Assembly (NCBI GenBank): GCA_027922465.2
Contig: BQMF02000381.1
Span: 372,001 to 436,000 of the forward strand
Direction of reading: 5' to 3'
DNA from: Turritopsis dohrnii
Taxonomy: Eukaryota; Cnidaria; Hydrozoa; Anthoathecata; Oceaniidae
Length of the DNA: 64,000 bases
The notes beneath the pieces were generated by a model, which had not been told where the DNA came from, did not search any database, and saw only the letters and a list, made by a program, of their open reading frames with translations. A program made the position numbers and the translations under genes. This document shows, piece after piece, positions 30,362 to 43,411 of the stretch; positions within the stretch are counted from its first letter, which is position 1, and each line of letters begins with the position of its first letter.

Positions 30362-33300
30362 TTATAATGGCTTAATCTCGTAATCGTCAGTTGGGATCAG
30401 TTCTTGCTTTTCGTGACATTTGAATATCCAAGTTGGTCGCACAAACACTAAGGCCACATTATCTTGTAAAGCCTGAAAAACATAATCACATAATCTTCAC
30501 AATTTGAACGGGCATCTAAAATGTCAATGTTTTAACATCAACTCATATCATACCTACCTGATCAAAGTTTTTATCCCAGTCATCATTGGAGATAACATAA
30601 TGAATTTTTTCACACATGTAATCTTCTAATGTACTAAAAGAGAAAAACAACAGCAAGGCTATCAAAATATAAAGAAACTCAAACGAGTGATAATAGCGTT
30701 AAATGAGCATCATACCCACAATATGCAGTAATATATCTTTTCAATAAACGGCGATCTTTCACATTAAAGTCACCGTATATGAAAAAGGACTTATTTTTAA
30801 AGAAATCGGCAAGTTCGGAAATATCGCGGGATGAGGACTTATCTAAACCAAAGTGTTATTGATTATGAAACTAGTAGGTTTAGATAGAAGAGGTTCCAAA
30901 TAAGTGTCATGATACCTTTTTCAGCAGTGTTGTTCTCTTCATCAGTCGTTCCGTCATATAAGTCTTCATCGCCACAGTTGTTTCGCTGTTGATTCAATTT
31001 TTCAGTTTTCCGATTCTTGCCTTGCAGTTCTCGAATTCTAAAATAGCGATGAATTCTTTTAACTAATTGCATGTATACAATATCATCGTTTTACTGGTTA
31101 AGATTTAGGGAAACTCTTGCGAAAACATCCTTTGCAAGAAATTGATGTTTAATTGATATTTAACAAATCATGCTTGTTACGATTGCATGAAAATTTCTTG
31201 CTATGCCCCAGAAGTTGTATATCCAGATTTCTGCTACTTTCATCTGATGTGAGCAGACAATTATTTTGAGGACATTTTCGTTCTTTTAACCTTCGTTGTG
31301 AACGGTTTGAATTTATTCTGACCCAAATTCGTTATTCCAGGCGAAAAGAAAGAAATTCCTCAGATAATTATTTAATTTATTTCACCTTCACCTCACCTTC
31401 ACACTTCACCTTCACACTTCACCAACCAGGAAAACACTTCACCGGTTATAGGAATTTTTTGAACTTTTAATTTATTTATTTATTTTTATTTTTATTTCGC
31501 CAATGGATAAAAAATCTTACAACCTATGACCGTAGATAATGGCTGGAGCAAGCAGAAGGCTGAAGTGCTTTTTCACCGAGCCCCGTGTAGTCAGATATAT
31601 ACAAAATAACTAATTTACTTTCAATATATCTATGTCTAAGTAAAAATATTTACAAGCAAGAGGACAGCGACCGGAATAAGTAACGAAACAAACGAAAAAA
31701 TATCAACAAAACGAATATGAATATGAAAAGGGACTGCCTAAAAAATTGAGAAACATCAATGTCATTATTAAGTAACTTTGATTTTACAGATCTTTTGAAT
31801 TGATTGAGAGACCGAGAGTTCTTTTCTACATTTCGCAAAATATTGTTCCATAAGGTAGGACCACGATATAGAATAGAATAGAACTTTAATGAAATCTAGA
31901 ATAGAAATCCCCATCTAGAGAAATGCGATGCTTATAGCATCAAAAAACGTTATTTTGTAAAAACACATACTTCTGAAGCTCATCTTCTGTGTCACATTCA
32001 CTCGAACTTTTCTCATCGTTTTGTAGTTGTGGACTATGTTTCTGAACTTCTGCTGTTACCTCCTCCTCTTCATCATCAGAGGACGACTCGAAGGTACTAT
32101 CGCCACCACCATCTAGTCTATAACTAAACATTCATTTCGTCCACTCACTCAGGTTGCTCTTGACTGTGAAAAAAACGAAGAATATCGATGAAATACCTTT
32201 TTGTATTCACTATCCTTTTCATACGTAAACATTCTTTAAACCACGCCTTGGTAACTATTTTTCCTTTTCCTATAAGGAAATACAAAAGAAATATACACAG
32301 CCAACACTTTTTGTTTCGTTCATCAAATAAACATATTTACCTTTAACTTGGTTGTATTTAGGAGTGTTTGCAAAAGCACAACTGTAAAAACAAAAACAAA
32401 AACAAAACTTATCAAGGGAAGAAAAAAAAAGAATATGGTCTTATATAACCACTCACACCAAATGCGTGCAGCTCGAATTCCAGTTAGCTTCATATTTCGC
32501 CCCCATAGATAAACCCTGGTCACGTATTTGACCTCTTTCTGGATTCTGGTAACCACTCAAAACAAAAATTACATCTTGCTAAATATCAGAGGTATAAAAA
32601 CAACATTAATCATACCATGTAGATTCCAATAGGACAATTACTTAAAGATGGTAAAAGCCACTGACCAAGATTTTGTTCAATGGAACACTCTTTTTCACTT
32701 TCTTTTTCTTTTTTGCTGCTGAAGGATAACAAGGGAAATAGCTAACTTGGGAAATTTCCATCATCAGATGGACATATAAAAGATTTTATTGAGAATAGCA
32801 ATATTGGTCATCTTCAAATCTTTTCATCAAAACTTCTACTTTGCAAAACCTCTTTATAACAAGATGCATTTTGGTATTCAGTTAGGTTTGATAGTATAGG
32901 AATGAAATGTTACCTTTAACTTTCTTAGCAGCAGGTAACACCTAAAATAACCAAAACTTTCAAGATATAGCTACCAGCAACTGTATAAACAACACCAAAA
33001 ACCTTACCAAAGGACAGTTTTTTAAAAATGACATATCTTACAGTTGATTTTTCATCATTTGATATTTTCCTTTTCACTTTCTGTTGCATAAAGTAAAAGA
33101 ACGTTATGAGAAACAAATTCAAGTGCATGAAATATAAACAGTAATATGAAAAGCCAATTTCTTTGAACAGGGTTCCCACTCCTTTTTTGTTCTCTAAATT
33201 GAGGAGATTTGAGGTGAATTTTTTCGTTTTTTGAGGAGCAAAAATATATTCCCCAAAAATTCCCTTAAGGTATGCGATGCTTTCATTGCGACAGTTTACT

Positions 33301-36041
33301 CGCAAACGACAAGAAGAAGGCCAATCTGTCAAACAATTATTCAGTCTAATTAACTTAAGTCAGACAGGAGAATACCTGATCATCCTTAAACAAGAAAAAC
33401 TTTCACATAACAAATGAAGGTGAGAATACAGTTGACTCTCTCTAATTCAAACCTCCATAAAATTCAAAGTCACCGCCAAATTTCCTTAAGAAACTCTCAT
33501 AAATGAACCTCCATTATTCGACACTTTCTAATTCGATCTCTAGATTTTAGGTCTCTATGGAGAAAATCTCTCTCTAATTCAATTTCTTGAGTGTAAAAAA
33601 GCCCTTACTACAGTTTTGAACCATATTTCAAATTTTTAATTTTCATTCATTCAAATGTTTTGAAATTGTATTTTGAAAGCAAATTTTGTAAATACAAGAC
33701 ATGAACTCAAGAAAACGGCTGCTGTACCGAAAAAACGAGTACACAAAGAAGGGAGTTTAAAGTTAAAATACAAAGCATTGCTGGAACTTGACAAGGGAAA
33801 AACCAACAAAGAAGTTTCATTGTTGTTTGAAATTCCACAAAGCACTGTGTCCACTTGGGAAAAAATGTATCTAAAACTGTAGAGGCTTTTCAAAAAGGCA
33901 GTGCTTCTACCATAAGAGTTAAAGCAGACAAGAACGAACAAGTTAATAAAGCTGTTCTGATCTTTGGAAAAAGTCTAATATTCATAGTGCACGTTCATAT
34001 TAAAAATGTATGTCCTATTCCTTTTTTGCGAGTTTACAAAGGTTTCCCTCTGTAATTCGTTTTTTTCTACTTTGCTGACTAAAAATTCAAATTTTATCTC
34101 TAATTCGTTAAAAATTTTATTTCCCTGGAAACTAAAATTAGAGAGGGTCGACTGTATTACCAAGAAAATGAGAAGTAAGAAATTATTTCAGGGCCAAACA
34201 AATTCAATAATGCCAATTGTCAACCATTGGGCAAAACTCCCAAATCAAAAAATTAGAAGGATGTCTATGTGATATTATGACATGATTAAAAGTAAAACTA
34301 TTATTGATCCACATAAACAAAACAATAGTAAACAGAGAACCTGATGATAAATAGTCCGATAAACTACAGATATTTCAGTTTTCAATTAAAAAGACACATT
34401 GTCACAAATTTTTTTGAGGAGATTTGAGGAGAAATCGACAAAAATAAGATTTTTTTGAGGAGATTTGAGGAGGAAAATCAAAAATGAGGAGTTTCGAGGA
34501 TTTTTGAGGAGGCGTGGGAACCCTGTTGAACACAATGAATAATGACCGTATATCACCTCGGTGTGATCTTCTGTTGACTTCGTTACTATCATTTTTGGAA
34601 AGGGACTATCTCTTCTTGCTCCTTGCAACAATGCACCAGCTACAGCATCCCTTTTATCACACGATACAGATATTTTGTTGGAATTACATGTGGAATTTGC
34701 TTTGTATTTTGTTTCAACACCTGATATGGTTGAGCTACTTCTGGCAGATGCTGCAATTGATAAAGGAGCTTCAGCTTTACGTGCCGTTGCTGGCGAGTTC
34801 ATTCTTTTTTTGAAAAAGCTTGAATTTGTCAAAGTGTCATCATTAGATTCCTCCTTTAATTTGAAAGATCCCAGCTTAGTTACCTACAAAGTCAGGAACA
34901 CGGCTTGGACAAAAATACAATGAAAATTGAATAAGACAGTCAGCTATTCAGTCAAGTGACCAGTTTTACTCTACTCAAAATATAACTTATACAACCAACC
35001 TGCTCTTTAACTGGTGGAGAATGAAATTTGATAAATGATAACCCATAAGGTTCAGACTTTAAAATAAAAATTTATGAATTGCAATATTAAGTAAATAAGG
35101 CATAAAAAAGGCAGCTAAGTGTGAGCAAGAAAATGTTCACCTGATTGTAAGGTTGTGTGCAGACTACTTTTACTTGATCCCACTTTTCTTCCGCAACAGA
35201 TTTCGTGAAACTGTCCATTCCTGATCAAATAAAAAACTTAACAACAATTTTCTAAATTTCATTTGCAGCTGGTAAAAACAAAGGAATAAATCTAACGTAC
35301 CAAACATGCGTACCCGGGTTAATTCCTTATTTGCTTTACTTTCTGCTGGTGACATGAAACAAGATGCAACTAGTAATACCTGCAAGAAAATTATAAGGAA
35401 TAACTTCTGTTAAAAGACTTTTCAAACTTTTGCTTTATATTACTAAACCCAAACTTCTTCTAAACACGTTTCTATGTTTTCACCAAATTTAAGAAGAATG
35501 TTTTTAGATAAATAAAACTTTAAAGAACTACTTACTTTAAATTCTTCAGATTGCGACCAACTTGATCTTCCGACCAGCACCTCAACAAAAGCTGAACCAT
35601 TATTTCCTGAAAACAAGATAAATGGACTAACAACATTCATCCTCCTCTTTATCTCTATTGTTTATACAAGTGAAGAAATTTATACAGAAACAATACAACC
35701 ATGTTTACCAATGTCGACTCCATAAATTTGACTGGCTTTTTCAAACTACAAGAAAATACATGATTATATCAGAACGGCAAAAAAAGGGTAGCATGTTTTC
35801 ACTAGTACAATTTCACAAACCTGCAACAAAACTGAAGCTTGTCTCTCACCACCAGTCGAACATCTCCATTTGTAATACGTTTCTGGTTTTAAAATGTTTT
35901 CAGCAGGATGATTCTAAAAGTGAAGTCACGTTAAAGTAAATCATGCATATGGCAACAATGTTTTTCTTTACATCGGAAACTGGAACTTACGGTATCCTCA
36001 CTACTGAATGATACTAAATGTTTAATGTTGATTACAGGCAT
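30362..36041 (-). CDS. XRCC1: XRCC1, scaffold of DNA single-strand-break repair
   Basis: A complete 19-exon gene, 579 aa (human 633). Exons: 36041-35991, 35913-35821, 35745-35709, 35606-35536, 35379-35301, 35220-35141, 35056-35000, 34883-34557, 33080-33042, 32941-32914, 32718-32666, 32578-32457, 32381-32341, 32269-32197, 32123-31971, 31037-30916, 30842-30716, 30633-30558, 30472-30362. The N-terminal polymerase-beta-binding domain has MPVINIKHLVSFSSEDT, DIGNNGSAFVEVLVG and LLVASCFMSPAES, ending near VTKLGSFKLKEE. A basic, NLS-like linker follows (KVKRK, AKKVK). BRCT1 reads VIFVLSGYQNPERGQIRDQG and CAFANTPKYNQV, ending TKAWFKECLRMKR. Next is an acidic linker with CDTEDELQK (where human has the CK2/FHA-binding sites). 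BRCT2 starts DFFKNKSFFIYGDF and ends RPTWIFKCHEKQELIP. It would recruit polymerase beta, ligase III and PNKP to breaks. The intron after the 109-codon exon hosts a nested transposon. Confidence 0.97.
31450..31866 (-). mobile_element. LINE 3' fragment in an XRCC1 intron
   Basis: On the minus strand, LWNN-like sequence leads into RNVEKNSRSLNQFKRSVKSK, the conserved C-terminal end of CR1/L2 LINE polyproteins (typically LWNxLPxxLRxxxSLxxFKxxLK). A GGCTCGGTGAAAAAGCACTT region and an ATTT-repeat tail at 31462-31500 follow. Truncated remnant. Confidence 0.7.
33171..34526. mobile_element. Element with CAGGGTTCCCAC ends in an XRCC1 intron (1.36 kb)
   Basis: CAGGGTTCCCACTCCTTTTT at the left and GGCGTGGGAACCCTG at the right are inverse; TTGAA lies directly on each side. 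Subterminal TTTGAGGAGATTTGAGGAG repeats occur at both ends in opposite orientation. A pogo-like element (33429-34154) is nested in it. The ends are hAT-like, but a 5-bp duplication is not. Confidence 0.78.
33429..34154 (+). mobile_element. pogo-like element with CENP-B-type HTH fragment (726 bp)
   Basis: CAGTTGACTCTCTCTAATTC at the left and AATTAGAGAGGGTCGACTG at the right, TA on both sides. A plus-strand frame at 33673-33882 reads LKLKYKALLELDKGKTNKEV then SLLFEIPQSTVSTWEK, the N-terminal psq/CENP-B helix-turn-helix of pogo/Tigger transposases. A second fragment of transposase-like sequence continues to about 33950. The DDE domain is missing, so this is an internally deleted, non-autonomous copy. 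Confidence 0.85.
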
Positions 36042-36902
36042 CTGTCCAAACAAAACTATTTTTCTAATGAATTAACATAAGAACAAATGACATTATTGAT
36101 GATGAATAGCAACCTCTAAGAATGTATATTGCGTACCAATAGAAATGGCTTTGGATGTCAGATGTAATACTGATGAACAATTGCAAAGGTATTGCAATCA
36201 TATTTGACTATCTTTCATATGTTCATATCTCATACATTTCATATTTTTAGCATACTCATTCTCGGATATTCATTCACTTTTTTGATGACTGATGTGATGA
36301 AATATTGTGATTACGTAATTTGTCAATTTAGTTCACATAATGTCTTCATGTGAGAGTTTAACATCAGTCAGAAGGAAAATAAAAAAATGGACTGATATGA
36401 CTGAGCTTTACACATCGAACCACTAAAATGAATTGTGAGATCTCAACATGTTCTTTCTTTAATTAGATAAATACTATTTCCAAAGAACTATTTGTAAAAA
36501 CATCTAAAACTACTGAATTGAAACTAGATGTACAAAAGTACTGAAGTATATTTCAGGAATATGAACTTTTTTTTTCAGTTTTGCAGTTCATCCTCTTAAT
36601 CCTGTATCTTTTGAAGACAATTCTGGAAAACTTTTTCCAGTATAGTTCACAAATTGCTTGCTTTTATCAAAACATTAATGGTTCAGAGAAAAATATAACA
36701 TACTAAAAATAAAAATAGAGATTAAAACTTTTCATCCACAAAAACAGTTTTCTAACAAGAGACGTATTTAGTTGAGAAGGAAAGCTTCCGATCGTCATTT
36801 TACAAACTCTCAAAACTATTTCGTGAGGACACTAGCACAGACTTCCACAATAAAACACACTGCATCTATCAAAAAATAAAATGGAATTAGTTTTTGTATC
36901 AT
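36042..36902. other. Intergenic region between XRCC1 and TOMM40
   Basis: 861 bp between the XRCC1 start codon and the TOMM40 stop, both on the minus strand. It should contain the XRCC1 promoter and the TOMM40 3' UTR. No TATA box, repeat or further ORF stands out. Confidence 0.6.
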
Positions 36903-39900
36903 TTAACCGATTAGCAATCCAAACCCAAATCTACTCTGATTCTTTTGATGGTTAATCATTCCACTCAATACAAACGTAAATGGCAATGGCTGCAATCGTT
37001 TTTCAAAAAGACCAGCTACAGTCCAGTTGGTGTCAACAAGACCTCGAAATGTAGCATTAGCTTTTGGAATGTCCACTTGGTAACCTAAACTCACACACGA
37101 GTCTTGCATGCGTGAACTATATTCATAATCAACACCAACTGAAACGTTGTCATTTCCTTTGTGATAGTAAGAAGCGTGCCATCCTGAAGGGTTAATTTGA
37201 GTTGCTGCGACCCATTTCTCAGTTGAATACCGACCAGCTAACGACAGCACCGCAGACTCCTGGCCTTGACCATAGTGATATAGCAACTCAGCACCAATAT
37301 CTATATTTTTTGTCAGCCGTTGTAAATAATGACTGACAATGATTCCACTTTCATTTATAACATCTATATTGCCTAGGGTACACGTTGCTGTGAAGTCGTC
37401 GCCACGGTAGTCAGCATCCATTTGGATCATAGCAAACTCTTTTTGTTGAGTCTACATCACAATACATAATAAGACAATTTTGAAATAGAAAACCTTCCTA
37501 AAATAAACAATCCTAAAAACTTACTTGGACAACACATTTCCCTTTTATTCTTTCAGAAAACTGGTGAATGATTTGAGCACTTAGACTGCCACTGTTGTCT
37601 ATATCACCGAGAATAACTGGATATGTCTGCCAAGAAATACAAAAAGAAACTATTAACAGGAAGAATAAAAAAACACAACACAAAAAAAAATAAATAAATG
37701 CAGGAATCAATCTATTTCTATTTATTATTTTGCATAAGGCATTACAGTGGCCTAATCTCGCAAATGGAACAGAAAAATTATAAAAATGAAACTAGTAAAA
37801 AAATAAATAAAATAAGTTAGTTAGATGAAATAAATATGAATTTTTAATGTAAAATTTTATTTAAAATATTTTATTAACAAGAATAAAGTTTATATAAAAA
37901 TATATGAATTGTAAATGTAAAATTTTATTAAAAAATATTTTATTAACAAAGAATAAGTTTATAAAAGTTCAATCAATCAATTTGATAATCTGTAATGGCA
38001 GTAATGCTATTTTGTCTACTGTACACGTTTCCTATCCTTTTGCACATAAATATGCACACCAATTGAGAGAATATTTTTTGGGAATTTCTATGTTGAATAA
38101 GATGTTTTATAATATGAGAACTAAAAATCATTTATGTGATCATAATCTATCAAAACTTGTGTAGTTGTGAACACTTTTTGAGCACTGATTAACAATACAA
38201 CTGTTAACACGACTCACTTCTGTTGGACTTGTTTGATTTCCACCAACATATGTTGCACCAAAATGGTATGAAGTGCCTTGCGGTGCAGAAGATAAATTCA
38301 ATGTATGGCTAACTTGGAAGTGGTTACTGAGACCTTTATTTACACTTAGACGAAAACCATCAAATGGGGCAGGAAACAAATCTAAAACAAAGAGGAGGAA
38401 AATTGAAGAAACACATCAAGATTTCCCTTTTTATGTGCTTTATATATGCAAGATGCATGATCAAGTATTATATGAAAATGGTTTCATATTAGGAGTGTTT
38501 TTTCTGTGGCAGTTATGGCATGAATGGAATGGATTTGTTTCTTTTGGAGATACAGGCCAGTGGTTATAACTCTTGTATATACATATTATCTGGAAATGAA
38601 TCGATAATTTCCTTTTGCATGCTTTTGTGTATTTTGTTGAAGGATGAGATAATATTTGCACCAATTTGCGTATTTGCGTATGTTCTAATGGCTGCAGTAA
38701 ATTCATTACTTTTCCGTCGTGGAATGTACACAGCAGATTGGCATCTGCAACACAGTGCGTCATTTCATGATCTCCTTGAATTTCCCAATCATCTGGTTCA
38801 CATAACCACCGTAGAATTGCAGTTACGTAAGCTCTCTAATATCACTTCATTCCCAGGACTTTCATCGATGTCTTCTAATATTCCATTACTTAAAGTAAAA
38901 TGTGCTTTTTAGACATTCTTCAGAAAATGCTTTAAAATGCCTAAGAAAACGATACATACATGTGCTACCTGAAACGTCTGCATGAATTCTATTAGATCTG
39001 TTGTTTAGATAAAGCCGCAAATCAGAGACATAGTAATTATAAATGACGTTGGTCTCAAGGGTACAGTCAACTAATTTAAATGTTTGATTTTTGCGAAGTT
39101 TTAGATTTAGTTTAATTGACAGTGCAGTATGAACTTTTAGTGATGTGGTTTGTATTTTGTGGATATGTTTTTTTTATGAGCAAGTCAACTGTTACCAAGG
39201 TAATATTTAATAAATATTTCAATACTTTAATTTTTATTAAATTGTCGTGTTGTTTTTTGATGAATTTATTCAATGATGTGCTACAAATTTCACACAAAAA
39301 TACTTGGTTTACAGATTTTTTTGAATTATTTATTAATAATACTTTGGTAACAGCTGAGTTGGTCATATAGGGAAACAATTCCATACAAATTTTTGATGTG
39401 GGAGCTACGGATAGGAATGGGAAGGGCAAATTTCGGAATTTGAAACCTGCAAATTTTTACCTGGACACGGGATAGCCATTTATTATAGTTCTATATAAAC
39501 AGAGAGGTTGACAGCAAATTAGCAATTTCATTGGGCGCTATTCGCACCCCCACTCTCCCATCCAGGATGTTCTAGGGTCAGGGTTAGGGTTAGGGCTAGG
39601 GGATCAGATACAGTTAGGGGGTTGCGGAAAAAGGAATAGCGCCTTTCATTGTTTATATATAGCTATTTTCCCTGACTGCATTTTGTGCCGTAGCAGTAAT
39701 AGTCTTTATAATAAAATCATTACTATCTTACCTTTGCATTTTTTATGCAAATCTTCGAAAACACCTGGATTACCAACGCTGTCACTTGATTTCTTTTCAG
39801 TAGATGTATCTCCACTTGTTGGAGACTGAGGTGTCAAGACTGCAGTAATGGGTGGTGCAACAACGCCTGATTGGGATGCAGCTTCGAGAACAAGCCTACT

Positions 39901-39906
39901 ACCCAT
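36903..39906 (-). CDS. TOMM40: TOM40, channel of the mitochondrial outer-membrane translocase
   Basis: A four-exon gene, 329 aa, close to the family length of 330-360: 39906-39732, 38381-38218, 37626-37525, 37451-36903, all phases consistent. The N-terminal 55 residues are S/T/P-rich and non-conserved, then NPGVFEDLHKKCKGDLFPAP and FDGFRLSVNKGLSNHFQVSH mark the inner helix and first strands. Later blocks are YHFGATYVGG, PVILGDIDNSGSLSAQIIHQ, KEFAMIQMDADYRGDDFTA, YLQRLTKNIDIGAELLYHYG, GWHASYYHKGNDNVSVGVDY, and RGLVDTNWTVAGLFEKRLQ with the end FGFGLLIG, the beta-signal region. It forms the beta-barrel pore through which nearly all nuclear-encoded mitochondrial proteins pass. Intron 1 (1350 bp) contains a small foldback with telomere-like repeats. 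Confidence 0.97.
39460..39683. repeat. Foldback with telomere-like hexamers in TOMM40 intron 1
   Basis: GGGATAGCCATTTATTATAG...TATATAAAC and its loose inverse GTTTATATATAGCTATTTTCCC bracket a second inverse pair, GGGCGCTATTCGC and GGAATAGCGCC. Between them is AGGGTCAGGGTTAGGGTTAG followed by GGCTAGGG (39571-39601), a short TTAGGG-like run. Probably a small MITE rather than a relic of a telomere. Confidence 0.5.
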
Positions 39907-40229
39907 GCTAGTACTTCACTCCTGTTCCTAATTACTACAATAACGTACAGCTTAGTAAAAACAGGCTTCCCCAGATGGAATCGACAGTGTAAAGAAATCA
40001 CTAAAAGTCAGATACAAAGTAGAAAGCAAGATTACATTTCGTGACTCCATTACACAGAGTTATACCCATGTGGTGTGTGAAAACTTGTGTGTTTTCCGCG
40101 CGATGGGGGCGCGAGTAGTAGTTCAGTGTGTGTCCGTCCGTATACCTTTTATTCCAATAATAACGGTATCTTTTTTGTGCAACAAAAGATCCCCTCCCCT
40201 TCATTAAGAGGAGCCCGTTTTTTCTAATG

Positions 40230-40405
40230 GGTAGGGTTAGAGTATGTTCATGTGACAGACAGGATACAAACATTTTAAGACCGTGAAAACACTTATAAAA
40301 GTATTTGAACAAATGAGGCTAAGCCCAAAACCTTACAAACTCAGACACATTTCGCAAGGTTTACACTGTAAAGTCTAATGTTTGAATCCTATCTGTTGAA
40401 CTGTA
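40230..40405 (-). repeat. Foldback repeat family S, copy 2
   Basis: GTATGTTCATGTGACAGACA at the left, GAACAAATGAGGCTAAGCCC in the middle, and AAGGTTTACACTGTAAAGTC on the right are shared in the same orientation with 57329-57512. See copies 3-5. Confidence 0.7.
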
Positions 40406-40559
40406 TGTTCAGTTCTTTGTCAAGAAAAGAACCACACTTGTCAAATTCCAATCAAATTTCAAATTTCAAAAATCCAATTTCAATCAACTACCAAATTGAT
40501 ATTTTCGCAATGTCTAACTTTGCCTAAGCAGGTAGCAATAAAAAACAAAAAACCAAAAC

Positions 40560-41084
40560 AGTTTCCATTTATTTATTTTTATTTTATTAATAAATTGAAA
40601 TCTTTCAAAAACATCTCCATCTCCTCCAATAAAATATTTTCTTGATTTTCATTTACTCCTGCTTTGAATCTTAAAATTCTCCGAAATTAAGTCCAGAACC
40701 TTTTTATAAAAAAGAAGAAGAGATGGAAGGAGTGACGTGAGTGTCGAAGAGGGTCGTATAAAAGCAACTTTCTCTATCGAAAAAGACTGCGGGATTTTAA
40801 ATACATGTGACGATCATGAGGGGACATGAAAAGATCTTTCAGTGGTTGGAAAGCCATCAACAAGACACTTTTTGCCAAGCTGGTGACCTTGCCAGAACAT
40901 TGAAAAGTTGTGCCTCTAAAACATGTATATAATTTGTCAAAAATGGATCGGACTTTAAAATGTCCGAAACGTGACAGTTATCCCGAATATTACATCGAAT
41001 ATTACTGAAATTGCTACGAATAAATTAAATGAGGGATTAAAAAGTGTGATGACACACTCCTTTTTGAATTTTATAGGAGGACGG
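40560..41084. other. Unassigned stretch before a LINE remnant
   Basis: Contains a TATA-like GTCGTATAAAAGCAAC (40749-40764) and GAGGGGACATGAAAAGATC, with no readable protein. It may be part of the LINE that follows, or a promoter; undecided. Confidence 0.3.
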
Positions 41085-42120
41085 TTGATGTACAAGTCGA
41101 TGATAAATCATCAACCCTACTAACAAGTGGTTTTGGAATCCCACAAGGCTCAATTCTTGCTCCTCCTCTACTTAATCTTTATGTGACCGATATGCCCAAA
41201 TATCTTCAAACGTCCGATTCCCTATGCCGATGACACTACTCTTTACGATAACTACAAACCAGCCAACCTAACCTACAAAGCTACAGAACTAACCTCTGAT
41301 CTCATGAATCTAAAACGTTGGTCAAATGCTTCAAACTTGGTCTTCAATAACAATAAAACCAAAACGATGGTATTTAGCACCAAACAACTATCACGTCTGC
41401 ACCATCTCAACACAAAAACGTGATCACATGTGATGGTCAAGAACTTACATCAGCAACAAGTCTGAAAATTCTCACCTTCAATGAACACTTAGAATGGAAA
41501 GAAAACTTAAACAACACTATCCGCAGCTGTTACGCCACATTGAAATTGCTAAGGTTGCTGAAACGACTGGTGCCCTACAAATTAAAGAACCAACTAGTAA
41601 ACACACTAATCCTATCTAAACTTGATTATGGGAATGCCATCCACATCGGCATGACACCTCTTAATCTAATCAAACGACTGCAAAAAGTTCAAAATGCTGC
41701 TACTTTTTTTGGTACTCGGCGCTATTGATGATGTTATCAAACTATCTTGGTTACCAATTCTAGAAAGATACGAATATGCTACTGCCATGCTCACATTCAA
41801 GGACCCAAACATTCCCTGTATCATCAAGGTCGCAAAGAAAAATGACGTTCGCTCACTACGTAATAATAGCAGCCGCATCGGAGTACTAATGAAAAACACC
41901 GATACAGCAAAAACCTTCCAGTATGAAGCTTCCTCCATCTTCAACACCCTATCGAAGCCAACAAGGGAATGCTCAAGTTTTTAAGGCTGTTGCCAGTAAC
42001 TTCTTCTTCATTTTTGCTTTGGAATCAGTGGCTCATCTATGTTTTCGATTATATTTGTACACGCTTTACGCTTAAACATATCCCTGATTTGTACCTAAAT
42101 GTACAAAAAGGTAATAAATA
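41085..42120 (+). mobile_element. LINE 2-family remnant, second copy
   Basis: About 90 percent similar to the 3' half of LINE 2 (8360-9300). It begins at DVQVDDKSSTLLTSGFGIPQ, and the YADD region is broken by a 5-base deletion relative to the other copy (about 41222). It continues in another frame through SLKILTFNEHLEWKENLNN and LKRLVPYKLKNQLVNTL, then LPILERYEYATAMLTFK after a further shift near 41700. It ends near a GGTAATAAATATTA tail. Strongly 5'-truncated and dead. Confidence 0.88.
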
Positions 42121-42221
42121 TTAGATGTTGTTATTCGCAAATTGTATGATAATTTTATTCCATTCATTTATATTTTCTTTGGCCGCACTTTCTATGTCTG
42201 TCTACGAAAAGTTCATTTTCT

Positions 42222-43010
42222 TCAGGTCTTCTTTGATCTTTCATATTCAAGTGGTTTTGGACTGGCTGATCTCGAATACGGCGATAGCTCATAACGCAGT
42301 GCTTTTTTGGCTATATTGGTATATCCTCTGCCATATCCATCAGTTTCCCGGACCACTTGAGCAGGCGTAGAGTGATCTGTTTCTCCAGCATTGAGTGTCG
42401 GTTCTTCATAATCATCTTCATCATTGCTTAGAGTGTTCGGCCGTTTGATGTCAAAAACATATTCTCTAATGGAACGCATCGATTGATATTTCGTGCCACT
42501 TTATTTAATGTCCAGATTTCTGAATTGTACAAAAATATTGGTTTAACATTTTTGGTCTCTAACACTTTCATTTTTGTGGAATATGTCAAGTTTTGGTTTT
42601 TGAAAAGATGTTCAAGATTATTAGCGGCATTTATATCCAATGATTTTCTTCTTTTGACTTTTTCGTCAGTAACAAGGAGTGATATTATTCTGACAGTAGT
42701 GATGGTCATGGAGATTGTTGGCTGTCACTCCTTGTAGTGACTATGCAAGGTAATAGTTAAAATTGTTTCCACTTGCGCAATCGCCTTGGGGAGCACCGGT
42801 ATCTGTGATGAAAGTTTGACTGATAGTGTTTCCACATCTCACTGTTAGTGTAACAGGTATATGGTCGCACCCTGGTGATTTGTTGACTTTCAATTTTGAT
42901 ACCGCTTTCTTTATCTCTGCCGCCGTAAATGGTTTTGTCATCGGTGTTGGTTGGAGTCGGGCATCAGTTCAGCGATTTTGTAGAATACATCTTCAAAAAG
43001 TATTTTGAAA
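42222..43010 (-). mobile_element. Decayed LINE of a different clade
   Basis: Minus-strand pieces: FTAAEIKKAVSKLKVNKSPG followed by CDHIP (finger motif, 42800-42935), then GAPQGDCASGNNFNYYLA (PQG motif, 42745-42800), then STKMKVLETKNVKPIFLYNS followed by EIWTLNK (C-terminal region, 42500-42600), then a D/E-rich end near 42400. The order matches RTE/Jockey-like LINE reverse transcriptases. Large deletions, including the YADD block, make it dead. Confidence 0.65.
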
Positions 43011-43411
43011 CGATTCTCGATTGTTCTTCTTCATCGATCGTTTGTCCACAGTGGTGTTTATGGTTTCATTTTGTTAAGTTCGGTTGGACTGAGTTTATTT
43101 CTTCAAATAATTCATCCGCACTGTCTTTCTTCCTTCTTGAATCATCTACGTAGCGTAGGTGTTCTTGGCATTATCACCTCTCATTCAACTGTGTTCATGA
43201 AACAACCAATGAACGTGGATGAAATTGGACCACTCATAGACGCATCGTCGATTTGCTTGTACAATCTACCATTTGCTGAAAAGATGTACTCCTCCTTTGT
43301 TGATTTCATCAGGGGTTTTTCGAAGATTGATCTTTCATAAATAGATGTAGGTTTTTTGTAGATGTAACTTTCAACACTCTTATAGTGTTGATGGTTTCGT
43401 CAATCGGAATA

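Noticed and set aside
38461..38912. Overlapping ORFs on both strands in TOMM40 intron 1
   Set aside because: Mutually antisense, no recognisable domain, no splice consistency with the gene.
39571..39601. Interstitial telomere sequence
   Set aside because: Only two exact TTAGGG units inside a small foldback; too short to indicate a fused chromosome end.
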